A stretch of 64,000 nt of DNA from Bacilli bacterium (GCA_900770925.1 CAAGLY010000017.1:1-64000); one strand, 5' to 3'. Positions 18,096 to 27,018 are shown, counted from the stretch's first letter. The notes: generated by a model not told the origin, from the sequence alone. Made by a program: numbers and translations.

Positions 18096-19391
18096 ATGTA
18101 CGAACCGAAAAGGCAGCTGACCGACGAGGAAAAAGACATCCTTGCCGGGAAGAAAGGCGAGACGAGGGCGAAGAGGAGGGAATGTCTAGTCCGTTACGGG
18201 GATATCTTCGGCGCAAAGAGAAGGGTTAAAGTCACCCATAAGGAAGGACATTTAGTCACTTCCTTCGGACTTCAGCTTCTCACGCCGATTTATCCGTTAA
18301 GGAATGAGCTGATTCAGGCCGGACTTGTTGCAGAAGAAGGATTCACCGCTGATCCCCGTCCGTTAGACTATGAGAATGTCAAAGCCAATCCGATCGAAAA
18401 GCTTGTCTTTAACCACTTCAGGTATTCCACACAGAAAAAGTACGAAGAACAGCTCAAGAAGGTCGGCAGGAAAGATGACAAAGGCTTCTCCTGCACCTGC
18501 TATTTCAAAGAGAACGGAAACACGCCGAAGAAAGGAGACATTCTTTCCTGGGCGGAGAGCTCTGCGGTTGTCTATGCCAACTCTGTTTTAGGTGCCCGCT
18601 GCAACCGTAACTCCGGTGTCTATGATTTATTCGGAACCCTTCTTGGCGAAGTTCCGGAATTCGGTTTCCTTCTCGATGAAGGACGGAAAGCCGATTATAA
18701 GGTCGTCATCAAATGCACTAAGCTTCCTGAAGCCCAGATTCTTGGATCGGCAATCGGAAGGAAGGTTAGGGAAAAGGTTCCTTATGTCATCGGATTAGAC
18801 AAGTGGCTTAAGGATCTTCCGGATGAGGATACGATTGCCTATCTGAAAGATTTCGGAGCAGCTACAGCCAGCAATGGCGCTGTCGGCCTTTATCACATCG
18901 ATAAGATTACTCCGGAAGCAAAGGAGTTTGGTGAATCCCTGATCAAAGAGGATGCTAAGGACTATGTCATTGACGATGCCGAGATCGAACGTGTCTATAA
19001 GAACTATCCGATCAGGTGGAAGAATAAGTCCGCTAAGCCTCATAAATGCTTTATCGGATGCCCGCATCTGACCTATAAGCAGCTTGTCGACTGGACCATC
19101 AAGAGGGAAGAGGGACTGAAAGAGAGCGGAAAGAAGAAACTTGTGGTCGATACGGTCTTAACGACCTCTCCGCATGTCATCGACGAATTCAAAAAGAGCG
19201 AGTACTATGGCCGCTTAGTTGCGACCGGTGCCCGTCTCTCCTATATCTGCCCATTAAGGTATCTGGATAATCCGCTCTGCCATAACCGTCCGGTTATCAC
19301 CAATTCCAACAAGCTCCGCACCTATACCTTCGCACGATATGAGAAGGATAGTAAGATTCTGAATCTCATTACCGGAAAGGAGACCTACTAG
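18096..19391 (+). CDS. Aconitase X catalytic (large) subunit
   Basis: Large subunit of an aconitase X (DUF521) dehydratase, 431 residues. Family landmarks are the Cys-rich ligand region FSCTCYFKENGNTPKKGD, the active-site segment WAESSAVVYANSVLGARCNR, and a late CFIGCPHLTYKQL that supplies another cluster Cys. Known members are cis-3-hydroxy-L-proline dehydratase and, in archaea, phosphomevalonate dehydratase. It is followed two bases later by the small swivelling subunit and preceded by a flavin ene-reductase, so a dehydrate-then-reduce sequence is plausible (inference). Strong ribosome binding site AAGGAGAAGG before ATG 18096. Confidence 0.88.
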   Translation: MYEPKRQLTDEEKDILAGKKGETRAKRRECLVRYGDIFGAKRRVKVTHKEGHLVTSFGLQLLTPIYPLRNELIQAGLVAEEGFTADPRPLDYENVKANPIEKLVFNHFRYSTQKKYEEQLKKVGRKDDKGFSCTCYFKENGNTPKKGDILSWAESSAVVYANSVLGARCNRNSGVYDLFGTLLGEVPEFGFLLDEGRKADYKVVIKCTKLPEAQILGSAIGRKVREKVPYVIGLDKWLKDLPDEDTIAYLKDFGAATASNGAVGLYHIDKITPEAKEFGESLIKEDAKDYVIDDAEIERVYKNYPIRWKNKSAKPHKCFIGCPHLTYKQLVDWTIKREEGLKESGKKKLVVDTVLTTSPHVIDEFKKSEYYGRLVATGARLSYICPLRYLDNPLCHNRPVITNSNKLRTYTFARYEKDSKILNLITGKETY

Positions 19392-19392
19392 A

Positions 19393-19836
19393 ATGAAAGA
19401 GTTCCACGGACGTCCGTTATTTGCTAAGGAGTTTACCGGCGAGGCTGTTGTTTCCCATAACGGCTTCAATACCTTAGCTAGCTTCCAGTCTTCTCTGCTG
19501 AGTAAATCGGCAAAGAAGGTCAGTGTCTCTGACCAGAACAACCCGGATCTGTTCAAGAAGAACATTACCGGAAAGATTCTCTGCCTCCCTCAGACCATCG
19601 GCTCCACTACCGGAGGACTTGTCATTCAGACTGCCGCTAACCGCCACCTTGCTCCGGCTGCCAGGCTTTTCGCTGATGAGATTGATCCACTTGCCGCAAG
19701 CGGTATTGTTCTCTCCAATGTCTGGGAAAAAGTTCCTCTTCTCTGCATCGACCGTCTAGGAAGAGATTTCCTCGATACCGTAAAGACCGGTGACCAGATT
19801 ACCATCAAGGAAGACGGAACCGTCATTGTCGGCTAA
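19393..19836 (+). CDS. Aconitase X swivelling (small) subunit
   Basis: Small DUF126 subunit, 147 residues, that completes the aconitase X active site. Typical features are FTGEAVVSHNGF near residues 14-25, the glycine-rich ITGKILCLPQTIGSTTGGLV segment in which Gly-Ser-Thr forms part of the active site, and ASGIVLS. GGAGAC ahead of ATG 19393 overlaps the end of the large-subunit gene, so the pair is co-translated. In many organisms the two subunits are fused; here they are separate genes. Confidence 0.88.
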   Translation: MKEFHGRPLFAKEFTGEAVVSHNGFNTLASFQSSLLSKSAKKVSVSDQNNPDLFKKNITGKILCLPQTIGSTTGGLVIQTAANRHLAPAARLFADEIDPLAASGIVLSNVWEKVPLLCIDRLGRDFLDTVKTGDQITIKEDGTVIVG

Positions 19837-19854
19837 CCGTTAAACTGAAAAAAG

Positions 19855-19885
19855 GACCGCCTGTTATCCTTAGGCGGTCTTTTTT
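19855..19885 (+). terminator. Terminator of the aconitase X operon
   Basis: GACCGCCT and AGGCGGTC form an eight-pair stem followed by six T. Confidence 0.9.
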
Positions 19886-20119
19886 ATGTCCATCTCTTTC
19901 TCTGAAGAAAGAGTTTTTAGATTAATAATGTCTTGTGGACAGGACTACAGAGCAGATTTCCTTTCTTATGAATGGTCTTGGTTTCAGTCCGGTCTTGTTA
20001 AGATGCTTTTTGGTAAGCGGAGTGGAACAGTCTGCTTCTGTCTGCATAAAGTCTCTGCTTATGGATTTTACATTCGAAAAATCGTTTCAGCCTATTATTG
20101 GAAAACGATAAGACCAAAT

Positions 20120-20656
20120 CTAGAATTTGATTTCTTTTACAACTTCATCACTCAGAAGATCAAACAGTTTAATTCCTTCTTCATTCCTGACCCTATAGGA
20201 GTGACGGCTGTCTTTCGGTAAGGAGATAGATCCCGGATTAGCAAGGATAAGATTTCCTTTTTTCTCTAATACCCCGATATGGGTATGGCCCTGGAGGAAA
20301 ATATCTCCTGGATTAAGAGGAAGATTATCAAAGGAATAATGATGGCCGTGTGTCCTCGTAATCTGTTTTCCAAAGACATACCTTGTTCCGATTTCAGAAA
20401 AGAGGAAAGGAGAAACCATCTGGTCGACTTCCGATTCGCAGTTTCCTTTTATGGCAATAAGCTTATCGGCATAGGAGTTGACTAGCTTTACGCAGTCTCG
20501 CGGGGAATATTCTTCCGGCGGGATGTTCCGTGCACCGGAATAATAGAAGTCTCCGAGAAGGACGATCTTCTCCGGATTCAGTTTTTCTGCCTTTGAAAAG
20601 AAAATCTTCGCATAATGGTAAGAACCATGGATGTCAGAACCAATCAGAAAATTCAT
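20120..20656 (-). CDS. YfcE/MJ0936-type phosphodiesterase
   Basis: A metal-dependent phosphodiesterase of the calcineurin-like superfamily, 178 residues, cytoplasmic. Metal-site motifs occur in order: SDIHGS (residues 7-12), LLGDFYY (33-39), KGNCESEVD, THGHHY and GHTHIG (family GDxH, GDxx, GNCD, GHxH). 'EEYSPRDCV' and the SEVDQM segment match YfcE of enteric bacteria, where the physiological substrate is unknown. The next gene upstream on the same strand (20687-21181) is a shorter relative; the two are 30 bases apart and look like tandem duplicates. 19886-20119, downstream of the stop, shows no gene. Confidence 0.88.
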   Translation of the reverse strand: MNFLIGSDIHGSYHYAKIFFSKAEKLNPEKIVLLGDFYYSGARNIPPEEYSPRDCVKLVNSYADKLIAIKGNCESEVDQMVSPFLFSEIGTRYVFGKQITRTHGHHYSFDNLPLNPGDIFLQGHTHIGVLEKKGNLILANPGSISLPKDSRHSYRVRNEEGIKLFDLLSDEVVKEIKF

Positions 20657-20686
20657 TGTGGTAGTCTCCTTATATATTAATATGTT

Positions 20687-21181
20687 TCAAAAATCAAGCG
20701 ACTGAACAAGAGAAGAGGAATCAAAGTCGACGATTCTCCTTCCTTTATCATCCCTTATCCTATAGGAATGGATGCCGTCTCTCGGCTCTGCTAAGGAACC
20801 GGGATTTCCGATAATCCGTCCCCTATTGTCCTTGGTGATGAATCCGATATGGGAATGGCCGACAAGCCTTATATCATAAGGGGCTGTATAGTTATGGGGA
20901 CTATAGAAATGCCCATGGGTAAGGACAATGCTCTTCTTGAACTGATAGTCCCTGTTGATAAGGGGCCTATCGAAACGGGCAAAGTCAATCTCCTCATAGG
21001 AGTCACAGTTCCCTCTGACTGCTAAAATCTTATCATGCAGGGGATTAAGGACATCGATGACATCATAGAGGAGATCTCCTAACAGATAGAGCTTATCGAA
21101 ATGTTCTCTCTTAAAGAGATCTAAGGCTGCCTTAGCATAGCTTTCATTGCTGTGCAGATCGCTTAATACCCTGATTTTCAT
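20687..21181 (-). CDS. Second YfcE-type phosphodiesterase
   Basis: A 164-residue paralogue of the following gene, with LSDLHSNE, LLGDLLYD, RGNCDSYEE, THGHFY and GHSHIG as the metal-binding motifs. Both end with the same pattern of GNPGSL and HSYRIRD, which supports duplication within this lineage. The ATG at 21181 faces the alcohol dehydrogenase gene across a 186-base divergent promoter region. Substrate unknown. Confidence 0.88.
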   Translation of the reverse strand: MKIRVLSDLHSNESYAKAALDLFKREHFDKLYLLGDLLYDVIDVLNPLHDKILAVRGNCDSYEEIDFARFDRPLINRDYQFKKSIVLTHGHFYSPHNYTAPYDIRLVGHSHIGFITKDNRGRIIGNPGSLAEPRDGIHSYRIRDDKGRRIVDFDSSSLVQSLDF

Positions 21182-21337
21182 GATGGGATTATTCTAATTA
21201 GTCAAGGATAGAAAAGCAAACGGATGCCTCTGCTTTTTCCCTCCTTCAAAGAGATATTTTCTGCTCATGGAAATGAGCCCTATAGTAGCAGGATGAACCT
21301 TGTTCCATCCCTTTAAATCCATAGATAAACCTGTGCT

Positions 21338-21343
21338 ATAATT
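21338..21343 (+). promoter_or_regulatory. -10 box for the alcohol dehydrogenase
   Basis: TATAAT, 25 bases before ATG 21368, with AAAGGAG in between. The -35 near 21315 is poor. Confidence 0.5.
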
Positions 21344-21367
21344 CTAAAGAAATAAAGGAGACAGATT

Positions 21368-22534
21368 ATGAACAGCTTTTTCTGGGAAACCCCGACGAAA
21401 GTCTACTTCGGCAAGGGAGTCGTTGATCAATATCTGAAAGAAGTCAGGTCGAAATTCGGTAAACACATTCTCCTCACCTATGGGAAATCCTCCATTAAGA
21501 AGAGGGGGCTTTACGATAAGGTCTATTCCATCCTCAAGGACTTTGAAATCGATGAACTTGGCGGAATCGAACCGAACCCGAAATACAATCCTTCTGTTCT
21601 AGAAGGAGTCAAGATCTGCAAGGAAAAGAAAATCGATGTCATCCTTTCTGTCGGAGGAGGATCCGTCTTAGATTGCTCAAAGGCAATCGCCGGAGGTGCC
21701 TGTTATGACGGAGAGCCCTGGGACATCATTACCGGGAAAGCCGAGACAAAGAAAGCTGTTCCGATTGTCGATATCCTTACGTTAGCGGCTACCGGTTCGG
21801 AATTCGATGACGGCGGTGTCATTTCCAGAACGGAAACGAATGATAAGCTCTGCTATAGCTCTCCGCTTGTCTTCCCTGCTTATTCCTTCCTTGATCCGAC
21901 TTATACCTACTCTGTTTCTAAGAAACAGACAGCAGCCGGAACGGCTGATGCGAGGAATCATGTCTTTGAGCAGTACTTTGCTACTCCTACGACTATTCTC
22001 AATGACGGTTTCAGGGAAGCAAGGCTCCGCTCACTGATGACGAACGTCAAGATTGCCTTAGAAGACCCTTTTAACGAAGAAGCACGCAGTCAGTTAAGGT
22101 GGGACTGCTCCTTTGGATGCAACGGCATCCTTTCCTGCGGAAGCGGTGCCTCTCATTGGCCAAGGCATGCCATCGAACATGCTCTCTCTGCCTATTACGA
22201 CATCACCCATGGTGAAGGACTTGCCATTATCACTCCGCGCTGGAGGAAGCATATCCTTAACGAAAAGAGCGTTGACCGCTTTGTCTCCTACGGCGAACAT
22301 GTCTTAGGACTGAAGAATGAAGGAGATAAGTATGCTCTTGCCAATAAGGCAATCGATAGGACCTATGACTTTTTCCTTTCCCTTGGTATTCCAAGGCATC
22401 TCAAAGAGGTCGGAATCGATGAATCGAGATTAGAGGAGAGGACAGAACATATCGTGAAGAACGAGGGCCTTGATCAGGCATGGGCGCCTCTCTACCATGA
22501 CGATATTCTTGCCATCCTGAAAGAATCGCTGTAG
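21368..22534 (+). CDS. Iron-containing alcohol dehydrogenase
   Basis: A 388-residue group III (butanol dehydrogenase/YqdH-type) NAD(P)-dependent alcohol dehydrogenase that likely reduces aldehydes in fermentation. It has the cofactor loop GGGSVLDCSKAIA near residues 97-109, TLAATGSEF, and the metal-binding helix region HAIEHALSAYYDITHGEGLAI with its conserved His residues. AGG stands for Met in TADAMNHVFEQYF, and ITPRWMKHIL holds a conserved Arg as CGC and a Met as AGG four bases apart. The gene is monocistronic, with TATAAT upstream and a terminator downstream. Confidence 0.93.
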   Translation: MNSFFWETPTKVYFGKGVVDQYLKEVRSKFGKHILLTYGKSSIKKRGLYDKVYSILKDFEIDELGGIEPNPKYNPSVLEGVKICKEKKIDVILSVGGGSVLDCSKAIAGGACYDGEPWDIITGKAETKKAVPIVDILTLAATGSEFDDGGVISRTETNDKLCYSSPLVFPAYSFLDPTYTYSVSKKQTAAGTADARNHVFEQYFATPTTILNDGFREARLRSLMTNVKIALEDPFNEEARSQLRWDCSFGCNGILSCGSGASHWPRHAIEHALSAYYDITHGEGLAIITPRWRKHILNEKSVDRFVSYGEHVLGLKNEGDKYALANKAIDRTYDFFLSLGIPRHLKEVGIDESRLEERTEHIVKNEGLDQAWAPLYHDDILAILKESL

Positions 22535-22556
22535 AGATTTACTAGACTGGCTTATA

Positions 22557-22597
22557 CCCGTTCCGGAGACTTCTTTTGTTTTCCGGAACGGGTTTTT
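22557..22597 (+). terminator. Strong terminator after alcohol dehydrogenase
   Basis: CCCGTTCCGGA and TCCGGAACGGG form an eleven-pair stem followed by five T. It separates this gene from the pectin locus. Confidence 0.92.
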
Positions 22598-22693
22598 CTT
22601 TTGAAACCAAAACAAAAGATAACTATTTACGGTTAGGAAAAGTATTCTTACTATTTGTGTTTCAGGCACAAGGTAAAATGTAACCCCTTTAAA

Positions 22694-22705
22694 CTTGTAT
22701 ACAAG
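22694..22705. promoter_or_regulatory. Operator CTTGTATACAAG before kduD
   Basis: A perfect 12-base palindrome lying between a weak -35 (22688) and a TAGAAT -10 (22711-22716), a classic repressor position. The same palindrome occurs twice before the transporter operon at 36972 and 37032. The likely ligand-responsive regulator is the GntR protein at 48339-49019 (inference). Confidence 0.75.
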
Positions 22706-22740
22706 AATGATAGAATACTAGCCGAGGAGTATTTATAAAC

Positions 22741-23541
22741 ATGGATAATTCAGCATTCCGCTTAGATGGTAAGGTCGCTTGGGTAACCGGTGCGAGCTAT
22801 GGTATCGGTTTTGCTATTGCTTCTGCCTATGCTTCAAGGGGAGCAACAGTCGTCTTTAATGATCTAAGCGAAGAGAAGCTAGCGAAAGGCATTGCCGCCT
22901 ATAAGGAAAAAGGCATCGATGCCTATGGCGCAGTCTGTGACGTTACCAAAGAAGAACAGGTTCAGGCTTTTGTCAAAAAGATTATCGAAAAATACGGACA
23001 TCTTGACATTCTTGTCAACAATGCCGGAATCATCAAACGTATTCCTAGGACGGAAAGGTCCGATAAGGACTTCCGTGCCGTTGTCGATGTCGACTTAGTC
23101 GCTCCTTTCATTGTCTCTAAGGCAGTCATTCCTTATAGGATTAAGGAAGGACACGGAAAGATCATCAACATCTGCTCGAGGAGGAGTGAGCTCGGCCGTG
23201 AGACTGTCTCTGCCTATGCTGCCGCAAAAGGCGGATTAAAGAGGCTGACGAAGAACATCTGCTCGGAATACGGCGAATACAACATCCAGTGCAATGGTAT
23301 CGGTCCTGGCTATATCGCTACCCCACAGACTGCTCCTTTACGGGAGAAACAGCCCGATGGCTCTAGGCATCCGTTCGATAAGTTTATCCGTTCTAAGACT
23401 CCGGCAGGACGCTGGGGCACTCCGGAAGATTTAAGGGGACCGGCTGTCTTCTTAGCTAGCGATGCATCGGATTTCGTTAACGGACATATCCTTTATGTCG
23501 ACGGAGGCATCTTAGCCTATATCGGTAAGCAGCCTCAGTAG
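22741..23541 (+). CDS. kduD: SDR dehydrogenase, KduD/gluconate 5-dehydrogenase type
   Basis: A short-chain dehydrogenase, 266 residues, that in this context most likely reduces 2,5-diketo-3-deoxygluconate (product of KduI) to 2-keto-3-deoxygluconate. Classical SDR motifs are visible: TGASYGIG cofactor loop (16-23), NNAGI, and the catalytic YAAAKGG with upstream Ser. The family motif NICSMMSELGRETV is encoded with two tandem AGG codons for Met-Met and CGT for the Arg, one of the clearest code witnesses in the window. The gene opens the pectin locus, behind the palindromic operator. The gene symbol rests on context; gluconate 5-dehydrogenase is the close alternative. Confidence 0.85.
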   Translation: MDNSAFRLDGKVAWVTGASYGIGFAIASAYASRGATVVFNDLSEEKLAKGIAAYKEKGIDAYGAVCDVTKEEQVQAFVKKIIEKYGHLDILVNNAGIIKRIPRTERSDKDFRAVVDVDLVAPFIVSKAVIPYRIKEGHGKIINICSRRSELGRETVSAYAAAKGGLKRLTKNICSEYGEYNIQCNGIGPGYIATPQTAPLREKQPDGSRHPFDKFIRSKTPAGRWGTPEDLRGPAVFLASDASDFVNGHILYVDGGILAYIGKQPQ

Positions 23542-23589
23542 TTCAGTTTAAGGAATCAATTCCCATCGGAAGGAAACGGAGGAAAACAA

Positions 23590-24561
23590 ATGAATAAACG
23601 GATTGGCCTATTAGGATTAATTCCGCTATTGCTGTCCCTGGTCGGATGCAAGAAGACTAGGAGCGCAACCTGCTATATCCAGGATATCGGAACAAAGACA
23701 GCCGAAGGATACTATGCCATCAAGACTGATGTCACAGTGACCGGAGGTGTCATTGACTCCGTTTCTTTCCATGAGACCTATTCTGCCAATAGGTGGGCAA
23801 GAGTCTCTAAGGAAGACATTAGCAAGGTCGAAACAATTGAAGTCCCTGCTTCTTATCTTGGAGAGGATGCTACGGAAAGCATTTATCTTGCAAAGCATAT
23901 CTTTGTCAATGGCAGGAATTGGACAGGAACTCTCCGCGATAGCGATGAGGAACCCGGCTTTGTCAACAAAGGCGAATTTGTCTGCTACAAGGCAGACAAC
24001 TGCGACAATGACCAGGATAGCAGACGTGATTTACAGGTTTATCTGAATGTGATCGATGCCGACCATTATAAGCTTGGCTCATTCACCAACACCTATTATC
24101 AGGATGTCAGGAATGACAGAATCAAGATTCTTAAGGAAGAAAGCAGGACGAAAGATGAAAGCGGAGCAGAGAGCTACACCTACAGCGATTCTTCGGTTAG
24201 TCCTTACTTCCCTAACGGAGAAAAGGACAGAAGGAAACAGGCAAGCGAGGCTGGTTTCGTTTCTTCGGTAACTGCTTTAGAAAATTACCTCAAGGGCAAG
24301 AAACTGAACTATCATGACCGTATCACGGATGCCAATCTGGATTTCCACGATACGATTAAGGGAACTGACGGAATCTGGCAGTACAATCCAAGCTATGCCT
24401 TCACCGACTTCACGGATAGCGCAAAAGCAGAAGAAGCGGAAAAGAAATGGGAGACTATCACAGACTGCAAGATTGCCGATAGGCCTAGGGATACTCTTAA
24501 TTCCCTGATGGATTCCGCTAACCGGGCCTTCGCTTCGGTCGAATTCTCCTCTCAGTGGTAG
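23590..24561 (+). CDS. Lipoprotein of unknown function in the pectin locus
   Basis: A 323-residue lipoprotein with signal MNKRIGLLGLIPLLLSLVGC and Cys20 as the lipidated residue. The mature start TCYIQDIGTKTAEGYYAIKTD, then VTGGVIDSVSFHETY, is reminiscent of FMN_bind-type small beta domains, but I do not see the Thr of a flavinylation motif and will not assign it. The C-terminal half is charged and Tyr/Asp-rich. It sits between kduD and a NodB-type deacetylase with GGAGG before the ATG, so it is probably an accessory surface protein for substrate capture (inference). Confidence 0.6.
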   Translation: MNKRIGLLGLIPLLLSLVGCKKTRSATCYIQDIGTKTAEGYYAIKTDVTVTGGVIDSVSFHETYSANRWARVSKEDISKVETIEVPASYLGEDATESIYLAKHIFVNGRNWTGTLRDSDEEPGFVNKGEFVCYKADNCDNDQDSRRDLQVYLNVIDADHYKLGSFTNTYYQDVRNDRIKILKEESRTKDESGAESYTYSDSSVSPYFPNGEKDRRKQASEAGFVSSVTALENYLKGKKLNYHDRITDANLDFHDTIKGTDGIWQYNPSYAFTDFTDSAKAEEAEKKWETITDCKIADRPRDTLNSLMDSANRAFASVEFSSQW

Positions 24562-24564
24562 CTT

Positions 24565-25380
24565 ATGGAGTTCAAGCTTCTCTATCCCGGATTCAGGAAA
24601 AAGGCGGTTACCTTTTCGTATGATGACGGGATCAGACAGGATAGGACAACTGTTTCTATCCTGAAAAGCCATCACAGGAAAGGGACGTTCAATCTGAACT
24701 TCGGTCAGTCCGGAGAAGAAAAATTCCGTTCCGGAATTGACTGCTCCCATCTGAACCTAAGCGAGTGCACTTCTCTTTATCAGGGTAGGGAGATTGCTAG
24801 TCATACCTTCTCCCATCCGCATAGGGAAGAACTACCTCTTCCTAATCAGATTGAGCAGTACCAGAAAGATATCGAAGGACTGACGGCTATCTTCGGACAG
24901 GAAATCCTAGGAGCCGCTTATCCTTATGGAACCTACAATTCCGATACGATTAAAGCCTTAAAAGCAAATCACCTTCTCTATAGCCGGACAACCAAATCCA
25001 CTTACTCTTTCTCCCTTCCCATCGACTTCTATCTCTGGCATCCCACCATCCATCACCGGGATAAGAGAAGGGAGGAAAGGCTCGATGCCTTTGCAAAGAC
25101 TAAGGAAGAGCTTGCTCTCTTCTATATCTGGGGTCATTCCTATGAATTTGCCCTGGATGATAACTTCTCCCTGCTTGATCATATCTGTTCAAGATTAGAG
25201 AAAGATAAAGAAACGTATTACGGGACAAACAGAAAAATCTATGACTATGTCCATTGTGCGACCAGGGTGTATTACCGGAACGGAATCTATCATAACCCAA
25301 GCCAGATGGATGTCTGTCTCATCGACGAACATGGTAACCATTTATGTATACCAAAGGAAGGAACCTTAACTCATGAATAA
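24565..25380 (+). CDS. NodB-type polysaccharide deacetylase
   Basis: A 271-residue carbohydrate esterase family 4-like protein. The first NodB motif is AVTFSYDDG (residues 14-22, metal Asp pair) and the second is EIASHTFSHP (His-x3-His). No signal peptide is visible, so it acts in the cytoplasm, probably removing acetyl groups from imported pectic oligosaccharides (inference from context). The ATG lies three bases after the previous stop and the 3' end overlaps kdgK by eight bases; it is translated as part of a tight polycistron. Confidence 0.85.
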   Translation: MEFKLLYPGFRKKAVTFSYDDGIRQDRTTVSILKSHHRKGTFNLNFGQSGEEKFRSGIDCSHLNLSECTSLYQGREIASHTFSHPHREELPLPNQIEQYQKDIEGLTAIFGQEILGAAYPYGTYNSDTIKALKANHLLYSRTTKSTYSFSLPIDFYLWHPTIHHRDKRREERLDAFAKTKEELALFYIWGHSYEFALDDNFSLLDHICSRLEKDKETYYGTNRKIYDYVHCATRVYYRNGIYHNPSQMDVCLIDEHGNHLCIPKEGTLTHE

Positions 25381-26371
25381 TAACGGAATTATCTGCGGCA
25401 GGGGTGAAATGCTTCTCCGCTTAACCAGTTCAAAAGGACGTCAGATCAAGAACGCAGAATCGTTCTCTGTCTGCTATGGGGGTGCGGAAGGCAATGTCCT
25501 TAGGTCTCTTTCCTGTAGGGGAAGGAAGACCCGTTATCTGACTAAGCTCGGAAAGGACGAAATCTCCTTAGCCGCTGCTCTTACCTTAAAGAGAACCGGA
25601 GTCGACACTTCCTATATTCTGTTAGACAATAATCCTCTTGGCATCTATTTCCTTGAGGAAGGAGAAGGAAAACGTCCTTCTAAAGTTGTCTATCATCGGA
25701 AAGGTTCATCCGCAACTAAGAGGCTACCTTCTGATTTCGATTTCGATAAGGCATTAGAAGGTGTCTCTCTTTTCCATGTTTCCGGAATCAGCTTATGCCT
25801 GAGCGAAAGCACGAGAGAGACTGTCCTCGCCTGCCTTAAGGCCTGTAAGGAAAAGAATATCCTTGTCAGCTTTGACTTCAATTACCGTACTTCTCTGCTT
25901 CCCCTTGATGAAGCAAGGAAGATCTATCCGGAAGTCGCTAAGTACTGTGATATTGTCTTCGCCTCGAAATGGGATATCCAGACTCTTCTTGGCTTCGCTA
26001 AGGATGAGAGGGATGAAGATAAAGTCTTCCTCGGTGCATGCAAGGAGAAAGGATTCAAGTATCTCTTTACGAAGAAGCGGACAATCCTCGATGACCGGAA
26101 CCAGATTATCCTTCCAATCGGATATACACAGAATGAGAAGGTAGTCGGACGGGAAGAACGGATGGTCATCTTTGACCGGATCGGAGCCGGTGATTCCTTT
26201 GCTGCCGGTGTCCTCTATGGTGTGGCCAATCACCTGACAAGGAAAGAAGATCTTGACTTTGGCATTGCCAACTGCGCACTTAAGCAGACCATCTTCGGAG
26301 ACCATGCGAACTTCTCTATCGAAGAGCTTAAGGAATACCTCTCTTCGAACAAAGAGGAAAGGAAACGATGA
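25373..26371 (+). CDS. kdgK: 2-keto-3-deoxygluconate kinase (PfkB family)
   Basis: Phosphorylates 2-keto-3-deoxygluconate to KDPG, the substrate of the aldolase at 47707. A 332-residue ribokinase-fold protein. The N-terminal CGMGEMLLRLTS (first Met AGG, second ATG) and CYGGAEGNV match KdgK, and the catalytic anion-hole motif GAGDSFAAG lies near residues 270-278. It overlaps the preceding deacetylase and, by ATGA, the following esterase. The ending TGA shows that UGA acts as a stop in this genome. Confidence 0.88.
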   Translation: MNNNGIICGRGEMLLRLTSSKGRQIKNAESFSVCYGGAEGNVLRSLSCRGRKTRYLTKLGKDEISLAAALTLKRTGVDTSYILLDNNPLGIYFLEEGEGKRPSKVVYHRKGSSATKRLPSDFDFDKALEGVSLFHVSGISLCLSESTRETVLACLKACKEKNILVSFDFNYRTSLLPLDEARKIYPEVAKYCDIVFASKWDIQTLLGFAKDERDEDKVFLGACKEKGFKYLFTKKRTILDDRNQIILPIGYTQNEKVVGREERMVIFDRIGAGDSFAAGVLYGVANHLTRKEDLDFGIANCALKQTIFGDHANFSIEELKEYLSSNKEERKR

Positions 26372-27018
26372 AGTTTATCTTTATCGGCGATTCCCTAAGG
26401 CAGCTGAATGATTCTTCCACCTTCCCGCAGGAAGGCTGGCCAAGGGAGAGGAAAAGCTTCTATCCGGATCTGGAAAGGGTCGACTTAGCCAAGAACGGAC
26501 GTTCAACCAAGTCGTTCCTAAATGAAGGCCGGTTCGAAGAAGCCCTTAAGACAGCTAGTAAAGGAGATGTCTGCTTCATCAGTTTCGGCCATAACGATGA
26601 GAAGAGGGAAGATCCTACCCGGTATACAAAACCGTTCGGCTCTTATCAGGGAAACCTGATCGGAAGGATCGAGAGGAGGAAGAACAAAGGCGTTAGCTGT
26701 GTCCTGCTAACCTCCATCACCCGGCTGAAATACGACGAGGACGGAATCCTGCTGAGAACCCATAAGGAATATCCTCGGGCCAGGAAGGAAGTTGCGGTAT
26801 TAGAGCAGGTTCCCTTAATTGACTTAGAGGAGAGGACCTATCAGTATCTGAGAAAACATACAAGGGAAGAGAATCAGAGATTCTATAGGATCCTTCCGAA
26901 AGGAAAGTATCCGAACTTCCCGGACGGAAAAGACGACCATACCCATCTGACCAAAGAAGGGGCAATCTGGATTGCCACGATGGTCAAGGATAAGCTGAAA
27001 CAGTATCTGACTTGCTAG
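26368..27018 (+). CDS. Rhamnogalacturonan acetylesterase-like SGNH hydrolase
   Basis: A 216-residue SGNH/GDSL esterase (carbohydrate esterase family 12 type) that removes acetyl groups from rhamnogalacturonan fragments. Motifs are GDSLMQ (catalytic Ser; Met is AGG), TFPQEGW, NGRSTKSF, FGHND (catalytic Asn) and DDHTHLTKEG (catalytic Asp/His), all typical of YesT/RhgT. There is no signal peptide, which implies an intracellular enzyme acting on imported oligomers. ATGA overlap with kdgK. Confidence 0.85.
   Translation: MKFIFIGDSLRQLNDSSTFPQEGWPRERKSFYPDLERVDLAKNGRSTKSFLNEGRFEEALKTASKGDVCFISFGHNDEKREDPTRYTKPFGSYQGNLIGRIERRKNKGVSCVLLTSITRLKYDEDGILLRTHKEYPRARKEVAVLEQVPLIDLEERTYQYLRKHTREENQRFYRILPKGKYPNFPDGKDDHTHLTKEGAIWIATMVKDKLKQYLTC

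Noticed and set aside
19886..20221. 111-codon plus-strand frame
   Set aside because: It overlaps the 3' end of the phosphodiesterase gene antisense, with no family resemblance.
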